A stretch of DNA of 64,000 bases from Dokdonella sp. (GTDB taxonomy: Bacteria > Pseudomonadota > Gammaproteobacteria > Xanthomonadales > Rhodanobacteraceae). Every line of letters begins with the position of its first letter. Position 1 is the first letter of the stretch. Where the stretch lies: the NCBI RefSeq assembly GCF_019634775.1, contig NZ_JAHCAS010000001.1, forward strand, positions 1,928,894-1,992,893, given 5' to 3'. The translations under genes and the position numbers were made by a program. The notes under the pieces are model-generated. The model did no database searches and was not told the origin of the DNA. It worked only from the letters and a program-made list of their open reading frames with translations. This document shows, in pieces, positions 8,499 through 17,638 of the stretch.

Positions 8499-9824
8499 AT
8501 GACCGAACCGCAGGCGGTCGACCTTTCGATCGAGGCGCGCTGGATCGTTCCGGTCGAGCCACATGGCGTCGTCCTCGAAGGGCACGCCGTGGTGGTCGAT
8601 GGCGACCGCATCATCGACCTGCTGCCGTTGGCCGACGCGCGCATGCGCTACGTGCCGCGCGAGCGTGTCGAGCTCGGCGAGCATGTGCTGATGCCGGGCC
8701 TGGTCAATGCCCACGTGCACAACCCCATGACGCTGATGCGCGGGTTGGCCGACGACCTGCCGCTGATGCGCTGGCTCAAGGAGCACGTGTGGCCGGCGGA
8801 GGCGCGCGTGCTCGGCCCCGAGTTCGTGCGCGACGGCATCGAACTGGCGATCGCCGAGATGATCCGCGGCGGCACGACCTGCTGCAACGAGAACTACTTC
8901 TTTCCCGACGTGCAGGCGGCGACCTATCGTCGCCACGGCTTCCGCGCCATGGTCGGCTTGCCGGTCATTGAATTCCCGACGCCGTGGGCGGCGAGTCCGG
9001 ACGAGTACTTCGACAAGGGACTGGCGGTGCACGACGACCTGCGCGGTGACGCGCTGATCGGCACGAGCTTCGCTCCACACGCGCCGTACACGGTGTCCGA
9101 TGCGAGCTTCGAACGCATCGCCCTGCTCTCCGATCAGCTCGATCTGCCGGTGCACCTGCACCTGCACGAGACTGCGGACGAGGTCGCCGACAGTCTGCGC
9201 GACCACGGCGTGCGCCCGTTCGCGCGCATCAAGCGCCTCGGTCTGGTCAATGAACGCCTGATCGCCGTGCACATGACCCAGCTCACCGGGAGCGAGATCG
9301 CCGACTGCGCCACGCATGGTGTGTCGGTGGTCCACAACGTCGAATCGAACCTCAAGCTGGTAAGCGGCCTGTGTCCGGCCGAAGCCCTGCTGCGCGCCGG
9401 CGTGAACCTCGCCATCGGCACCGACGGTTGCGCCTCGAACAACGACCTCGACCTGTTCGGCGAGATGCGCACCGCGGCCCTGGTCGGCAAGATCGTCGCC
9501 GGCGATGCCGCCGCACTCGGTGCGGCCTCGGTGCTGCGTGCGGCCACGCTGGGCTCGGCGCGTGCGCTCGGCTGGGGTGATCGCATCGGTTCGATCGAGG
9601 CCGGCAAGCAGGCCGACCTCGTCGCCGTGCGCCTCGACGATCTGGAAACGCAGCCGATCTACCAGGTCATTTCACAGCTCATCTACGTCGCCGGCCGCCA
9701 CCAGGTCAGCGACGTGTGGATCGCCGGGCGGCGCAAGCTCGCCGCGCGCGGACTCGATGGTCTGGATACGGCCGATCTGGTCGCCCGCGCGCGGCGCTGG
9801 CGCGAACGGATCGTCGGCGCATGA
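8499..9824 (+). CDS. TRZ/ATZ-family amidohydrolase, probable methylthioadenosine/adenosine-type deaminase
   Basis: This 441-aa metal-dependent hydrolase of the amidohydrolase superfamily carries the metal-binding set: NAHVH near residue 73, HLHLHET, HMTQL and [13 protein letters not shown]. It resembles S-adenosylhomocysteine/5'-methylthioadenosine deaminases, which remove the amino group from purine thio-nucleosides. In Pseudomonas an equivalent gene (PA3170, a methylthioadenosine deaminase) also precedes ubiG, and ubiG generates S-adenosylhomocysteine, so a role in clearing SAM by-products is reasonable. The next gene, ubiG, starts inside its stop codon (ATGA overlap). The exact substrate cannot be read from the sequence. 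Confidence 0.85.
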   Translation: MTEPQAVDLSIEARWIVPVEPHGVVLEGHAVVVDGDRIIDLLPLADARMRYVPRERVELGEHVLMPGLVNAHVHNPMTLMRGLADDLPLMRWLKEHVWPAEARVLGPEFVRDGIELAIAEMIRGGTTCCNENYFFPDVQAATYRRHGFRAMVGLPVIEFPTPWAASPDEYFDKGLAVHDDLRGDALIGTSFAPHAPYTVSDASFERIALLSDQLDLPVHLHLHETADEVADSLRDHGVRPFARIKRLGLVNERLIAVHMTQLTGSEIADCATHGVSVVHNVESNLKLVSGLCPAEALLRAGVNLAIGTDGCASNNDLDLFGEMRTAALVGKIVAGDAAALGAASVLRAATLGSARALGWGDRIGSIEAGKQADLVAVRLDDLETQPIYQVISQLIYVAGRHQVSDVWIAGRRKLAARGLDGLDTADLVARARRWRERIVGA

Positions 9825-10540
9825 ACGCAGATCGTGCGGAATCGATGAATGCCGATCCAGCCGAGCTGGCGCATTTCGAGCGCATGGCGAGCCGCTGGTG
9901 GGATGCCGACGGCGAATCGCGCCCACTGCATGACCTCAATCCGGTGCGCCATGCCTATGTCGCCGCACGCGTCGCCCTGCGTGGTGCGAAGGTGGTCGAC
10001 GTCGGCTGTGGTGGCGGCCTGCTCAGCGAGGCGCTGGCTGCATCCGGCGCGGTCGTTACCGGCATCGATCTGGCGCCGGCCCTGCTCGACGTGGCGCGCC
10101 TGCACCTGCATGAAAGTGGATTGATGGTCGACTATCGGGAAACCAGCGTGGAAGCCCTCGCCGCCGAACAGGCGGGTGCTTTCGCGGCCGTGACCTGCAT
10201 GGAAATGCTCGAGCACGTGCCCGATCCGGGTGCCGTCATCACCGCCTGCTCGCAGTTGCTCGAGCCGGGCGGCCGTCTGTTCGTGTCCACGCTCAACCGC
10301 ACGCCAGCCGCATTCGCCGCGGCAATCGTCGGCGCCGAACATGTGCTGCGCCTGCTGCCACGAGGTACGCATCACTACGCGCAATTCATCCGCCCGGCCG
10401 AACTTGCGCGCGACCTGCGTGCAGCCGGCCTCGTGCTCGAAGACGTCAGCGGCATCGCCTGGAATCCGCTGACACGGCGCGCGCGCCTGGTGCCGTCGAC
10501 CGCGGTCAACTACATCGCCTGCGCGCGCAAGGCCGCATGA
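9821..10540 (+). CDS. ubiG: Ubiquinone biosynthesis O-methyltransferase
   Basis: This 239-aa SAM-dependent methyltransferase performs both O-methylation steps of ubiquinone synthesis. It shows the family N-terminus ([18 protein letters not shown]), SAM motif [12 protein letters not shown] and the catalytic-core segment [13 protein letters not shown]. The start at 9821 overlaps the upstream stop by four bases (ATGA), indicating translational coupling. Frames further upstream lie inside the preceding gene and were rejected. It also overlaps the phosphatase downstream by four bases. An in-frame ATG at 9845 is an alternative start. Confidence 0.95.
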   Translation: MNADRAESMNADPAELAHFERMASRWWDADGESRPLHDLNPVRHAYVAARVALRGAKVVDVGCGGGLLSEALAASGAVVTGIDLAPALLDVARLHLHESGLMVDYRETSVEALAAEQAGAFAAVTCMEMLEHVPDPGAVITACSQLLEPGGRLFVSTLNRTPAAFAAAIVGAEHVLRLLPRGTHHYAQFIRPAELARDLRAAGLVLEDVSGIAWNPLTRRARLVPSTAVNYIACARKAA

Positions 10541-11202
10541 GCACGGCGTCACGCTTCGACGGCGTGCTGTTCGATCTCGACGGCACCCTGGCCGACTCGG
10601 CCCCCGACCTCGTCGCCGCGCTGGCCGTGCTGTGCACGGAACTCGGTGAGCCCGCGCCGGATGCAGAAGCGGCCGGGCGCGTGGTCTCGGCCGGTGGCCG
10701 CGCGATCCTGCGCAAGGGCTTGCCGGCGTTCGACGAGGCACGCATCGAGGCGGCGCTGCCGCGCTATCTCGATCTCTACGCAGCGCGCGCGCATGTCGCC
10801 ACACGCCTGTACGACGGCGTGGCCGAGCTGCTCGATGCACTCGACGCGCGACGCATCCCTTGGGGCATCGTGACCAACAAGGCGGGTTGGCTGGCTGAGC
10901 CGGTCGTTGCCCATCTCGGTCTCGCCACACGCAGCCGCGTGCTGGTCGCTGGCGATACCCTGAGGCAGCGCAAGCCGGATCCGGCGCCGGTGCTGCACGC
11001 GTGCACCAGGCTTGGTCTCGATCCGAGACGCATCGCCTTCGTCGGCGACGACCGTCGTGATGTCGAGGCCGGCCGTGCGGCGGGCGCGCGCACCTTCGTG
11101 GTCGGCTGGGGCTATCTCGATGGCGGTGATCCGCGCGACTGGGGCGCGGATGCGATCGTCCCCACTCCGGCCCTGCTGACCCAGGCCCTGGTTTCCGCCT
11201 GA
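10537..11202 (+). CDS. HAD phosphatase: MupP-like (MurNAc-6-phosphate) or Gph-like (phosphoglycolate)
   Basis: This 221-aa haloacid-dehalogenase-type phosphatase contains motif [11 protein letters not shown], motif II VTNKAG, the Lys-containing RKPDP segment and motif [14 protein letters not shown]. By sequence alone it would be labelled phosphoglycolate phosphatase. Its position immediately after ubiG is the arrangement seen for mupP in Pseudomonas, where the enzyme dephosphorylates N-acetylmuramic acid 6-phosphate in cell-wall recycling. It overlaps ubiG by four bases. The family is certain, the substrate is inferred from context, and both alternatives remain open. Confidence 0.85.
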   Translation: MSTASRFDGVLFDLDGTLADSAPDLVAALAVLCTELGEPAPDAEAAGRVVSAGGRAILRKGLPAFDEARIEAALPRYLDLYAARAHVATRLYDGVAELLDALDARRIPWGIVTNKAGWLAEPVVAHLGLATRSRVLVAGDTLRQRKPDPAPVLHACTRLGLDPRRIAFVGDDRRDVEAGRAAGARTFVVGWGYLDGGDPRDWGADAIVPTPALLTQALVSA

Positions 11203-11204
11203 CC

Positions 11205-12050
11205 ATGGCCGATGCCGCCTTCGCCGGCTTCGAATCGAAATGGATCGCGGCGCTGCCCGAGTTCGGTCTCGCCCTGCGCTTCGTCGATCCGGCCAACCGA
11301 ACGGCGCGCGCGGCACTGGCCTGCATCGGCTACGAGATCGAACACGCCGCCAGCCACATCGGCGAAGCCGAGGTGGCCGCCGGCAAGCTGCGTTGGTGGC
11401 TCGAGGAACTGGACGCCTTCGCCGCGGGCGCACCGCGCCATCCGTTGACCCGCGCGCTTGCTGCCGAAGTCGATGCCAGGCGCGTGCCGCATGCGTCCTG
11501 GCACGGCGTGATCGCCGCGGCACTGGCCCGCCTCGACGACACGCCGGCAACAACGCTCGACGCGCTGCTCGACGCCCATCGCGACCTGCACCGCCACCTG
11601 GCCGAAGCGGGCAGGGCGTTGTTCGCGGATGACGCCGTCGCGGTCGTCGCCGAGGCCGGCGCACTGCGCCGCATCCTGCGCGATGCGTTCGCCGCCGCGC
11701 ATGCAGACGTACCGAGCCGACTCGTCTTGCCGCTGGAACTGCTGGCGCGACATCGCCTCACCCGTGCCGATCTCGCCATCACCTCGCCGTCCCGCGAGGC
11801 CGCCTTGCGCGAGTTCGCCGCACTGCTCGCGGTGCGCCTGGACGCGATCGATCGCGCGGTACTGCCGGTGATCGACGCGGTCGCCGTGCACGCCGAGCGT
11901 GCGCGTTGTGGCAAGCTGGCGCGTGCGCGCGAACCGCTGCGACTCGCCGCGTCCGCGTTCACGCAGCTGCCGCTGTCGGCCGCCTGGCAGGGCTGGCGCG
12001 CGGCACGGCGCCACGCGCACGCTGCCCTTCTGTCTGGAACACGCCGATGA
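11205..12050 (+). CDS. Squalene/phytoene synthase-like protein, aspartate-rich motifs absent
   Basis: This 281-aa, mostly alpha-helical protein resembles the squalene/phytoene synthase fold, in particular the branch that includes mitochondrial NDUFAF6, which assists respiratory complex I assembly. It keeps the KLRWWLEEL and HPLTRAL segments of that family, but I see no DxxxD pair of the kind true prenyl-condensing enzymes use to bind magnesium-diphosphate. It starts two bases after the upstream stop and overlaps folE2 by four bases, so it belongs to the ubiG-folE2 run. Given the ubiquinone gene nearby, an assembly or quinone-related role is more plausible than terpene synthesis. Function is not established. 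Confidence 0.7.
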   Translation: MADAAFAGFESKWIAALPEFGLALRFVDPANRTARAALACIGYEIEHAASHIGEAEVAAGKLRWWLEELDAFAAGAPRHPLTRALAAEVDARRVPHASWHGVIAAALARLDDTPATTLDALLDAHRDLHRHLAEAGRALFADDAVAVVAEAGALRRILRDAFAAAHADVPSRLVLPLELLARHRLTRADLAITSPSREAALREFAALLAVRLDAIDRAVLPVIDAVAVHAERARCGKLARAREPLRLAASAFTQLPLSAAWQGWRAARRHAHAALLSGTRR

Positions 12051-13000
12051 GTCCGAATCAGCCCGCCCGCGACCGCTTGCCCGACGTGGCCGATGTCGCC
12101 ATTGCGCGTGCCGGGGCCACGCTCGATTGGGTCGGCATGGACGGCATTGCCGTGCCGGTCTGCATCACCGATGCCGACGGTACGACCATCCGGGTGCCGG
12201 CACGCGTCGCTGCTTTCGTCGACCTCGGCCGGCCGGATGCGCGCGGCATCCACATGTCGCGCCTGTATCTCGAGGTGCAACGTCATCTTTCCCGCGAGCC
12301 GTTGACGCCGTGCACGCTGCGCCGGCTGTTGCGTGATTTTCTCGACACGCACGCAGGCCTGTCCGGCCGCGCGTGTCTGCGCCTTCGCTACGAGCACCTG
12401 TTGCATCGCCCGGCCCTGCGCAGTGCGCACGGTGGCTGGAAGGCCTACCCGGTCGAGATCGAAGCGACCCTGGCCGGCGGCGCGTTCACGATCGACCTCG
12501 TCACCGAGGTGCTCTACTCGAGTACCTGTCCGGCCTCGGCCGCGCTGGCCCGCCAACTCATCCAGCAGCAGTTCACCAGCGACTTTCCTGCTGGCGGCAC
12601 ACTCGACCGGGATGCCGTGCTGCAATGGCTCGGCAGCGAGCGCGGCATCGTCGCCACCCCGCATGCGCAGCGCAGCGCCGCGCGCCTGCATCTGCGACTC
12701 TCGCCGGCCTTCGATTTCCCGCTCGCCGCAGTCATCGATCTCGCCGAACGCACGCTTGCCACGCCAGTTCAGACCGCGGTCAAGCGCGAGGACGAACAGG
12801 CCTTCGCCCTCCTCAACGGCCAGAACCTGATGTTCTGCGAGGACGCCGCGCGCCGCCTCAAGGCGGCCCTCGACGCCGACGAACGCATCCTCGATTTCCG
12901 TCTGCGCGCCAGCCACTACGAAAGCCTGCACCCGCATGATGCGGTGGCGATCGCGGTGAAGGGGGTTGCGGGTGGCTTCGTTGCGGAGTTGGGCGGGTAG
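12047..13000 (+). CDS. folE2: GTP cyclohydrolase FolE2 (type IB)
   Basis: This 317-aa enzyme is predicted to convert GTP to 7,8-dihydroneopterin triphosphate, the first step of folate (and queuosine) synthesis. Family features include DWVGMDGIAVPV near the N-terminus, the metal-ligand cysteine in YSSTCPASAALARQ, and a C-terminal RASHYESLHPHDAVA segment. FolE2 works with several metals and is often the zinc-independent alternative to FolE; whether folE is also present cannot be told here. The start at 12047 overlaps the upstream stop (ATGA), and the length is near the family norm. Confidence 0.92.
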   Translation: MSPNQPARDRLPDVADVAIARAGATLDWVGMDGIAVPVCITDADGTTIRVPARVAAFVDLGRPDARGIHMSRLYLEVQRHLSREPLTPCTLRRLLRDFLDTHAGLSGRACLRLRYEHLLHRPALRSAHGGWKAYPVEIEATLAGGAFTIDLVTEVLYSSTCPASAALARQLIQQQFTSDFPAGGTLDRDAVLQWLGSERGIVATPHAQRSAARLHLRLSPAFDFPLAAVIDLAERTLATPVQTAVKREDEQAFALLNGQNLMFCEDAARRLKAALDADERILDFRLRASHYESLHPHDAVAIAVKGVAGGFVAELGG

Positions 13001-13105
13001 GCCGCGGTGGTGGTTTCGGTTCATTGCGTGGCGTGCTGATTGCTCGCTTTCCCGTGGGCTGCAGGTATCGGATCACGCTTGCCTCTCTGCCGGCCTTGCG
13101 GATGT

Positions 13106-13239
13106 CATGACGCCATCGCGGGATTGATCAGAACATCCTTGCAAGCGCGTGGCCTTCGTGCGTGGGTACAGTTCGGTATCGCGCCGGTTCGGCAGACGGT
13201 CAGTCTGCCTTCGCCGTCGCAGGATTGATCCGAGCATCC
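13106..13239. repeat. Dispersed repeat (GGGATTGATC family), two direct copies; fills most of the 13001-13352 gap
   Basis: The 352-bp gap between folE2 and pyk holds no convincing gene. Two copies of a 19-base unit, GGGATTGATCAGAACATCC and AGGATTGATCCGAGCATCC, lie at 13120-13138 and 13221-13239. Between them is a segment with CGCCGGTTCGGCAGACGG and CTTCGCCGTCGC that recurs inside the element at 42991-43170. The unit is preceded by ATGACGCCATCGC, also seen at 56669. The pyk promoter must lie in the last 110 bp before 13353. Confidence 0.7.
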
Positions 13240-13352
13240 CGGAAGCGCCGGCAGAGCCAGAATGACCGATACGTCATCGGGCCGATGGAACTGGCCACCA
13301 TGACGCGATACACCCCTCGTGGTAGCGTCCGCATGTCATCCAGGGAGGCAAC

Positions 13353-14819
13353 ATGTCGGCACATCTGCGGCGCACGCGCATCATCGCAACACTGGGCCCG
13401 GCGACGGATGTCCCCGGCATGCTCAAGCGCGTGCTCGCCGAGGGCGCCGATGTCGTGCGTCTCAATTTCTCCCATGGCGAGGCCGACGATCATCGCGCGC
13501 GCGCCGCCGCGGTGCGCGAGGTGGCCGTGGAACTGGGCCGCGAGGTGGCCATCCTCGGTGACTTGCAGGGTCCGAAGATCCGCGTCGAGCGGTTCGCCGA
13601 AGGTGCAGTCCATCTCGAGGTCGGCGCAGCGTTCACGCTCGACTGTCGGCCGGATGCGCCGGCCGGTGACGCGGCTCGGGTCGGCGTCGGTTACCACGAA
13701 CTCTGGCGCGACGTGAGGCCGGGGGACACCCTGCTGCTCGACGACGGCCTGATTGCGCTGGAAGTGATCGATGTGGTGCCACAACAGGTGCGGTGCCGCG
13801 TCCTGGTCGGTGGGCGCCTGTCCGACCGCAAGGGCATCAATCGTCTCGGCGGAGGCCTCACCGTCGCCGCCCTGTCGGACAAGGATCGCGCCGACATCCG
13901 CCTCGCCGCCGAGCTTGGCGTCGACTTCCTCGCCGTGTCCTTCGTCAAGGACGCGGCCGATGTCGAACAGGCGCGTGCCTTGCTGCGTGAGGCCGGCGGT
14001 GATGCGGCGGTGGTTGCCAAGATCGAGCGCAGCGAGGCGATCGGCGCGCTCGGCGAGATCGTCGATGCCGCCGACGTGGTCATGGTCGCGCGCGGTGATC
14101 TTGGCGTGGAGATCGGCGACGCCGAACTGCCTGGCCTGCAGAAGAAGATCATCCGCGAGACGCTCGAGCGCAGCCGTATCGTGATCACCGCGACGCAGAT
14201 GATGCAGTCGATGGTGGAGTCGCCGATCCCGACACGCGCCGAGGTACTCGACGTGGCCAATGCGGTCATCGACGGCACCGATGCGGTCATGCTCTCGCAG
14301 GAAACCGCCTCGGGGCGCCATCCGGAAAAGGCCGTGGCGGCGATGCGTCGCGTCTGCCTCGGTGCCGAGCGCCAGTTCGAGGCGGGCGACGACTTCGCGC
14401 CGGGCCGCGAACCGCTCGATCGCACCGATCAGGCGATCGCGCTGGCAACCATGTTCCTGTCCGCGCGCATCGGTGTGCGTGCGATCGTCGCCCTGACCGA
14501 GTCCGGTGCGACGGCGCGCTGGTTGTCACGGCATCGTTCCAGCGTGCCGATCTATGCCTTGTCGCGCAACGTGCGCGCACGCCGGCGCATGCTGCTCTAT
14601 CGCGATGTTTTTCCGATCGAGTTCGATCCGCACGACGTCGGACCGACCCAGGCGGCGCGTGCGGCGATCCAGCACCTGTTCGATCTTGGTCACCTCGCCG
14701 AGGACGACCGCGTGATCCTGACCAACGGCGATCACACCGGTCAGCTCGGCGGCACCAATACCTTGAAGCTGCTGCGCGTGGGCGCGGGCGGGCTGGCGAT
14801 CGGGTTGGGGGATTTGTGA
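13353..14819 (+). CDS. pyk: Pyruvate kinase
   Basis: This 488-aa glycolytic enzyme converts phosphoenolpyruvate and ADP to pyruvate and ATP. Visible features are RTRIIATLGPAT at the N-terminus, RLNFSHG, the B-domain insertion, the catalytic-lysine segment VVAKIERSEA, the metal-binding MVARGDLGVEI motif and the effector-domain start near DQAIALATMFL. The ATG has a strong GGAGG site upstream. The C-terminal end (HTGQLGGTNTLKLLRVG) matches bacterial type II kinases. The class I aldolase downstream at 15616 makes this a loose glycolysis neighbourhood. Confidence 0.96.
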   Translation: MSAHLRRTRIIATLGPATDVPGMLKRVLAEGADVVRLNFSHGEADDHRARAAAVREVAVELGREVAILGDLQGPKIRVERFAEGAVHLEVGAAFTLDCRPDAPAGDAARVGVGYHELWRDVRPGDTLLLDDGLIALEVIDVVPQQVRCRVLVGGRLSDRKGINRLGGGLTVAALSDKDRADIRLAAELGVDFLAVSFVKDAADVEQARALLREAGGDAAVVAKIERSEAIGALGEIVDAADVVMVARGDLGVEIGDAELPGLQKKIIRETLERSRIVITATQMMQSMVESPIPTRAEVLDVANAVIDGTDAVMLSQETASGRHPEKAVAAMRRVCLGAERQFEAGDDFAPGREPLDRTDQAIALATMFLSARIGVRAIVALTESGATARWLSRHRSSVPIYALSRNVRARRRMLLYRDVFPIEFDPHDVGPTQAARAAIQHLFDLGHLAEDDRVILTNGDHTGQLGGTNTLKLLRVGAGGLAIGLGDL

Positions 14820-14837
14820 GCTTTCGCCGGCGCAGGC

Positions 14838-14941
14838 CGGGATTGGTAATTCGGGATTGGGGATTGGGAAAATCAAGAGAATGTCGGCGCTGGAATCGCT
14901 TCTTTTGATCTTCCGAATCGCCAATCCCGAATCCCAGATCT
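14838..14941. repeat. GGGATTGGGGATT-type inverted repeat element
   Basis: Two arms, a plus-strand CGGGATTGGGGATTGGG and a downstream CGAATCGCCAATCCCGAATCCC, flank an inner inverted pair (AAATCAAGAGA and TCTTTTGATC). The element could fold into a long imperfect hairpin after pyk. Related arms occur at 18566-18598 and 21724-21840. Confidence 0.7.
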
Positions 14942-14980
14942 TCGCTATGCTCTCGCCCTCCGCGAACCGGGAGTCCGCTC

Positions 14981-15490
14981 ATGTCCGCACGCCTCGTTCT
15001 CGCCGCCGGCCTCGCCCTCGTGCCGGCACTCGCCATCGCCCAGCAGGCGCCGCGCTCGGTCACGCCCGAGGCGCTCGAGAAGTACTGGGTGTTGATCCAT
15101 GCTTCGGTCGCGGCCGATGTTCCGCTCGGCGGTCGGCGCATGACCGAGCCCGGCTGTGCGGCGGTGTCCTTCGTGGTCGAGAAGAACGGCCGCACCAGCA
15201 ACGTCAAGGTGCAGCGGGTCGAGCCACCCGGCGATCTCGGCACGGTCGCGGCGAGTGCGGCCGCCGGACTTGAGTTCGAGCCGACCATCTCCAATGCTGG
15301 CCGTGATCGCGTGTTCAGCTCGTTGATCTTTCCGTTCAACCTGCCGGCCGACCCCGAGGCGCGCAGCGCGGTCATGCAGAAGTGCGTCATTCCGCCGCTG
15401 CGCTGGAGCGACCCGGCCGCGCGTGTCGGCACGCCGCCCGTGGGAACTCCCCCTGTGGAACCGGATGCGGCTGACAAAACCTCGCCATAG
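14981..15490 (+). CDS. Secreted protein with TonB-C-like domain
   Basis: A 169-aa protein with a likely Sec signal peptide (about residues 1-20, MSARLVLAAGLALVPALAIA) and a periplasmic domain resembling the TonB C-terminal fold: CAAVSFVVEKNGRTSNVKVQRV, followed by GLEFEPTIS. The Pro-rich tail (TPPVGTPPVEP) is probably disordered. There is no transmembrane anchor and no proline-rich spanning region, so it is not a complete TonB. Such stand-alone TonB-C-like proteins are common in Xanthomonadales and mostly uncharacterised. Its stop is the TAG of a TAGGAGCCCC motif (see findings). Confidence 0.65.
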   Translation: MSARLVLAAGLALVPALAIAQQAPRSVTPEALEKYWVLIHASVAADVPLGGRRMTEPGCAAVSFVVEKNGRTSNVKVQRVEPPGDLGTVAASAAAGLEFEPTISNAGRDRVFSSLIFPFNLPADPEARSAVMQKCVIPPLRWSDPAARVGTPPVGTPPVEPDAADKTSP

Positions 15491-15615
15491 GAGCCCCGGC
15501 CGTGCGATCCACGGCCTGTCCCGGCCTGCTTCGCCCGGGTTTCTGACCTATAATCCCGCGCTTTCCGCGCACTCGCACCGAGCGCGTGCGTGTCCATCGC
15601 TTGCCGGAGTCCGCA

Positions 15616-16626
15616 ATGAGTATCGAGCAGCTTGAGAGCATCGCCCAGGCCATGGTCGCCCCGGGCAAGGGCATCATCGCGATCGACGAGTCGAACAACA
15701 CGATCAAGAAGCGCTTCGACGCAGTCGGCGTGCCGAACACCGAAGAGAATCGCCGCGCGTATCGCGAAATGCTGCTGACCACACCGGGCCTCAACCAGCA
15801 TATTTCCGGCGCGATCCTCTACGACGAGACGATCCGGCAGTCGACCAAGGCCGGCGTGCCGTTCACCAAGCTCATGCTCGATGCCGGCATGCTGCCGGGC
15901 ATCAAGGTCGACAAGGGGCCGTTCCCGCTGGCCGGTTTCCCTGGCGAACTCGTCACCGAAGGCCTCGACGGCCTGCGCGATCGCCTCAACGAGTACGCCA
16001 AGCTCGGCGCCAAGTTCGCCAAGTGGCGCGCCGTCATCACCATCGCAGCCGATGCGCCAAGCGGCACCTGCATCGAGGCCAACTGCCATGCCCTGGCCCG
16101 CTACGCTGCGCTGTGTCAGGAAGCCGGCATCGTGCCGATGGTCGAGCCCGAGGTGTTGATGGATGGCGAGCACGACATCGACGAGTGCTACGACGTCACC
16201 GAGGCCACGCTGCGCAGCCTGTTCTCGTCGCTGTACGAGCAGAACGTCCTGCTCGAGGGCACGATCCTCAAGGCCAGCATGGTCATCTCCGGCAAGAGCT
16301 GCGCCGACCAGGCCGGTGTCGACGAGGTCGCGGAAATGACCATCCGTTGCCTGAAGTCGGCCGTGCCGGCCTCGCTGCCGGGCATCGTGTTCCTCTCGGG
16401 CGGCCAGAGCGACGAGCAGGCCACCGCCCACCTCAACGCGATGAACCAGCAGGGCCCGCATCCGTGGCCACTGTCGTTCTCCTACGGGCGCGCGATGCAG
16501 CAGGCGGCGCTCAAGCTGTGGAGCGTCGACATGGCGGCGAATTTTGCCGACGCGCAGAAGACCGTCGCCCAGCGTGCCCGGGAAAACGGCCTTGCCGCAC
16601 TCGGTCAGTGGAAGAAGGGTGCCTGA
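15616..16626 (+). CDS. Class I fructose-bisphosphate aldolase
   Basis: This 336-aa Schiff-base aldolase splits fructose 1,6-bisphosphate into dihydroxyacetone phosphate and glyceraldehyde 3-phosphate. It has GKGIIAIDESNNTIKKRF near the N-terminus, the VEPEVLMDG substrate loop, and the Schiff-base lysine in the GTILKASMV strand. It belongs to the animal/plant-like class I group rather than the metal-dependent class II common in proteobacteria. The start at 15616 was preferred over an upstream in-frame start at 15586 because MSIEQLES fits the family. A clear terminator follows at 16654. Confidence 0.94.
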   Translation: MSIEQLESIAQAMVAPGKGIIAIDESNNTIKKRFDAVGVPNTEENRRAYREMLLTTPGLNQHISGAILYDETIRQSTKAGVPFTKLMLDAGMLPGIKVDKGPFPLAGFPGELVTEGLDGLRDRLNEYAKLGAKFAKWRAVITIAADAPSGTCIEANCHALARYAALCQEAGIVPMVEPEVLMDGEHDIDECYDVTEATLRSLFSSLYEQNVLLEGTILKASMVISGKSCADQAGVDEVAEMTIRCLKSAVPASLPGIVFLSGGQSDEQATAHLNAMNQQGPHPWPLSFSYGRAMQQAALKLWSVDMAANFADAQKTVAQRARENGLAALGQWKKGA

Positions 16627-16653
16627 GCGCGCTCGCCACGGGACACACACACG

Positions 16654-16680
16654 ACGGGCACCGCGAGGTGCCCGTTCTTG
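16654..16680 (+). terminator. Rho-independent terminator after aldolase gene
   Basis: A 9-bp stem (ACGGGCACC with GGTGCCCGT) encloses a GCGA tetraloop and is followed by the T-rich TTCTTGTTTCT. It lies 28 bp after the aldolase stop. Confidence 0.8.
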
Positions 16681-16820
16681 TTTCTGGATGCTTCGAAGGA
16701 ATCGCCTGCGGGTGTGATGCTCGTTCTTTGTGGCCTCGTACAGCCGGAGCATCACCAGCGGTGACATGCAGGGGTTGCATCAGCGGCGAGGCTGGTTCTT
16801 TGTGGTGTTGCACGAACAGA

Positions 16821-16882
16821 GCATCGCGGCTGAAGCCGCCCCCACAGTGGCGTGGTTTTTTGGGAGCGGCTTCAGTCGCGAT
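16821..16882. repeat. REP pair overlapping the 3' end of coaE
   Basis: Inverted arms GCATCGCGGCTGAAGCCGCC (from 16821) and GGGAGCGGCTTCAGTCGCGA (from 16862) flank a 17-base spacer containing a TTTTTT run. The right arm covers the coaE stop codon, so the last codons of coaE are repeat sequence. Confidence 0.7.
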
Positions 16883-17498
16883 CGGTGAATTCAGTCGGCG
16901 CATCGTCACGCAGGGCGAGATAGCGCGCATGCAAGGCCGCCACGGCGGCATCGAGTTCGGCCAGTGAGCCGGCATTCTCGATGATGTCGTCAGCGAGGGC
17001 GAGGCGCCGTTCGCGGCTGGCCTGGGCGTCGAGCATGGCTTCGGCCAGTGCGCGGTCGACGCCGTCGCGCGCGGTCAGGCGTGCGATCTGCACTTCACGT
17101 GGCACATCGACGACGAGCACGCGGTCGACCCAGGCGTAATGCGGCCAGGCTTCGACGAGCAGCGGCACGGCGACGATGCCGTAGGCGCTGTCCACTGTTT
17201 CGGCGCGCTGGCGCATCGTGGTGCGGATGCGTGGGTGCAGGATGGCCTCGAGGCGCAGGCGCGCGTCATTGTCGTTGAACACGCGCGCGCGCATCGCGCG
17301 GCGGTCGAGGCGACCGTCGGCGCCGAGCACGCCGTCGCCGAACGCCGTGACGATCTCGTCGAGCGCCGGCATGCCTGGCTCCACCAGTTCACGCGCAACC
17401 AGGTCGGCATCGATGATGTCGATGCCCAGCGCGGCGAAGCGGTCCGCCACGGCCGATTTTCCCGAGGCGATCCCGCCGGTGAGGGCAACGGTGCGCAT
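16872..17498 (-). CDS. coaE: Dephospho-CoA kinase
   Basis: This 208-aa P-loop kinase carries out the last step of coenzyme A synthesis, phosphorylating the 3'-hydroxyl of dephospho-CoA. It has the Walker A motif GGIASGKS at residues 8-15, the DADLVARELVEPG substrate region and the lid segment with RLTARDGVDRALAEAMLDAQ. The ATG at 17498 gives a family-typical N-terminus (MRTVALTGG); the longer frame to 17555 was rejected. It is convergent with the aldolase gene. The C-terminal EFTDRD tail comes from an overlapping REP arm. In many gammaproteobacteria coaE sits beside pilD; that is not the case here. Confidence 0.95.
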   Translation of the reverse strand: MRTVALTGGIASGKSAVADRFAALGIDIIDADLVARELVEPGMPALDEIVTAFGDGVLGADGRLDRRAMRARVFNDNDARLRLEAILHPRIRTTMRQRAETVDSAYGIVAVPLLVEAWPHYAWVDRVLVVDVPREVQIARLTARDGVDRALAEAMLDAQASRERRLALADDIIENAGSLAELDAAVAALHARYLALRDDAPTEFTDRD

Positions 17499-17605
17499 GT
17501 GCGCAGGGTAGTGGCTCGCGCAGCCCGATAACAGGGGCGAGAATGCGTCCCCCATCGGGTGTCAAGCCCGGAATGTCGTAGCGGGTCGATCCCCGATGAG
17601 CGGCC

Positions 17606-17638
17606 ATGACGCCATTGCGAGGCTACTCAGCGCATCCC
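17606..17638. repeat. Degenerate GGGATTGATC-family fragment at the pyrF stop
   Basis: ATGACGCCATTGCG followed by AGGCTACTCAGCGCATCCC resembles the repeat right half at 56669-56700 (ATGACGCCATTGCGGGATTGATC). It covers the pyrF stop codon. The match is partial, so the assignment is tentative. Confidence 0.35.
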
